64,000 bases of DNA from Alphaproteobacteria bacterium UBA6178 (GTDB lineage: Bacteria; Pseudomonadota; Alphaproteobacteria; Rickettsiales; UBA3002): NCBI GenBank assembly GCA_002422205.1, contig DITS01000021.1, positions 1 through 64,000 of the forward strand, in the 5' to 3' direction. This document shows positions 63,447 to 64,000 of this stretch, one piece after another. A program made the translations under genes and the position numbers. The notes under the pieces were generated by a model. The model was given only the letters and a program-made list of their open reading frames with translations. It did not search any database and was not told the origin of the DNA. The number at the start of each line of letters is the position of its first letter. Positions within the stretch are counted from its first letter, which is position 1.

Positions 63447-64000
63447 ATGAAAGTCTCTGATTTCGATTTTGCTTTACCCGAATCGGCAATAGCATTACAC
63501 CCCGTCTCACCACGTGACAGCGCCCGTTTGCTCGCCGTGTCCAAATTCTTCTTTGATTTCACTTTTCGTGATTTAGTGGGCTTGCTGAATAAAGGTGATG
63601 TGCTGGTCTTCAACGACAGCCGCGTCATCCCCGCCCGCCTGTTTGGCAAAAAGGGCGATGCGGAGATTGAAATCTTATTACACAAGCCCTGCCCTCACCC
63701 CGCCCCTCTCCCACAGGGAGAGGGAGAAGAAAAAATGAACCCCCTCCTTAGGGAGATGGTGGCACAAGCCGGAGAGGCCTCCCTCTGGCGCGCCTTCATT
63801 CGCCCGGGCAAAAAAATCAAACCCGGCGACGTCATCACCATCACCGATGGCTTCACCGCCATCGCACATGAAAAATACGACACCGGCGAAGTCCTGCTCT
63901 CCTTCATCGTCATTCCCGCGAAGGCGGGAATCCAGCCTGCCTTAAACCCGCAAGATGCCTTCCGCGCCATGCTGCAAAAAGTCGGCCACATGCCACTGCC
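63447..64000 (+). CDS. queA: QueA (N-terminal part) with two repeat-derived insertions
   Basis: S-adenosylmethionine:tRNA ribosyltransferase-isomerase, which makes epoxyqueuosine in tRNA; the gene runs off the right edge. MKVSDFDFALPESAIALHP, LVFNDSRVIPARLFGKKG, RAFIRPGKKIKPGDVI and KVGHMPLP are family blocks. Between them lie extra segments not expected in QueA: PCPHPAPLPQGEGEEK... (about residues 82-113) and IVIPAKAGIQ (about 154-163). Their DNA matches intergenic repeats elsewhere in the window. The frame stays open through both to the window end, so the gene may be expressed with the inserts. Confidence 0.9.
   Translation, partial: MKVSDFDFALPESAIALHPVSPRDSARLLAVSKFFFDFTFRDLVGLLNKGDVLVFNDSRVIPARLFGKKGDAEIEILLHKPCPHPAPLPQGEGEEKMNPLLREMVAQAGEASLWRAFIRPGKKIKPGDVITITDGFTAIAHEKYDTGEVLLSFIVIPAKAGIQPALNPQDAFRAMLQKVGHMPL
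63691..63724 (+). repeat. Repeat copy inside queA (GGGAGAGGG family)
   Basis: These 34 bases align with the reverse complement of 13627-13659 with one mismatch and one extra base. In queA they encode PHPAPLPQGEG in frame. Confidence 0.88.
63909..63935 (+). repeat. Repeat copy inside queA (GTCATTCCCGC family)
   Basis: These 27 bases match the complement of 17865-17891 at 26 positions and share the core of the 3953-4004 palindrome. In queA they encode VIPAKAGIQ in frame. Confidence 0.9.

Overview
The window reads as a chromosome segment of an alphaproteobacterium of roughly balanced base composition. Pointers are a MucR-type regulator, a DUF2336 protein, an NDUFS4-like complex I accessory subunit, an OlsB/OlsA pair, a Fur-family protein without the usual C-terminal cysteine pair, a DUF2610 protein (known mainly from Rickettsiales), and a virB3-virB4-virB6-virB6-virB6 cluster of the kind seen in Rickettsiales-type (rvh) type IV secretion systems. 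Several TTAA-N7-TTAA sites that look like CtrA boxes fit the same assignment. NAD and ornithine-lipid synthesis genes and a large exoprotein locus argue against a strongly reduced symbiont. A Micavibrio-like or early-branching, Rickettsiales-related lineage is possible, but the sequence alone does not settle it.

Layout. 1-2823 (minus): gatC, gatA, a small secreted cysteine-rich protein, and the start of gatB. 3040-8438: ruvX, an NDUFS4-like gene, a DUF2610 gene with a large unknown partner, an APH-like kinase and an unknown protein. 8548-13413: nadA, two unknown genes, an sdhA-type flavoprotein and nadC. 13777-18387: MucR, Fur, olsB, a thioredoxin-like protein, olsA, a VanX-type dipeptidase and a lone flagellar-rod-like protein. 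18563-20542: an Nfu scaffold and a DUF2336 protein. 20778-28052: the T4SS operon, ending in a 57-residue lipoprotein that may be VirB7. 28296-33439: unknown and accessory genes, tRNA-Gly, a toxin-antitoxin pair and an aldehyde dehydrogenase.

33634-52435 is an exoprotein island. It holds two RTX proteins (one carrying a GH114-like polygalactosaminidase domain), an OmpA-like protein, three serralysin-type RTX metalloproteases, an Asp-rich 22-residue-repeat protein, and a type I exporter made of two different ABC half-transporters plus an HlyD protein. The exporter is followed almost without gaps by a signalling cluster (52454-61244): REC-ATPase, Hpt, double REC, a small kinase, and two convergent hybrid histidine kinases. 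61423-64000 holds bfd, an unknown gene, bfr, a periplasmic cyclophilin and the start of queA.

Most notable: (1) TTAA-N7-TTAA boxes lie 40-51 bases upstream of the start codons of RTX1, a serralysin operon, the Asp-rich protein, mucR, the DUF2336 gene (one mismatch) and the flagellar-rod gene. They suggest a CtrA regulon joining exoprotein secretion to motility and cell-cycle control. (2) Tryptophans in the two RTX proteins recur at exact 108- or 216-base intervals, a higher-order repeat. (3) queA carries in-frame insertions matching two intergenic repeat families of the same window. (4) The type I exporter has one degenerate ATPase half.
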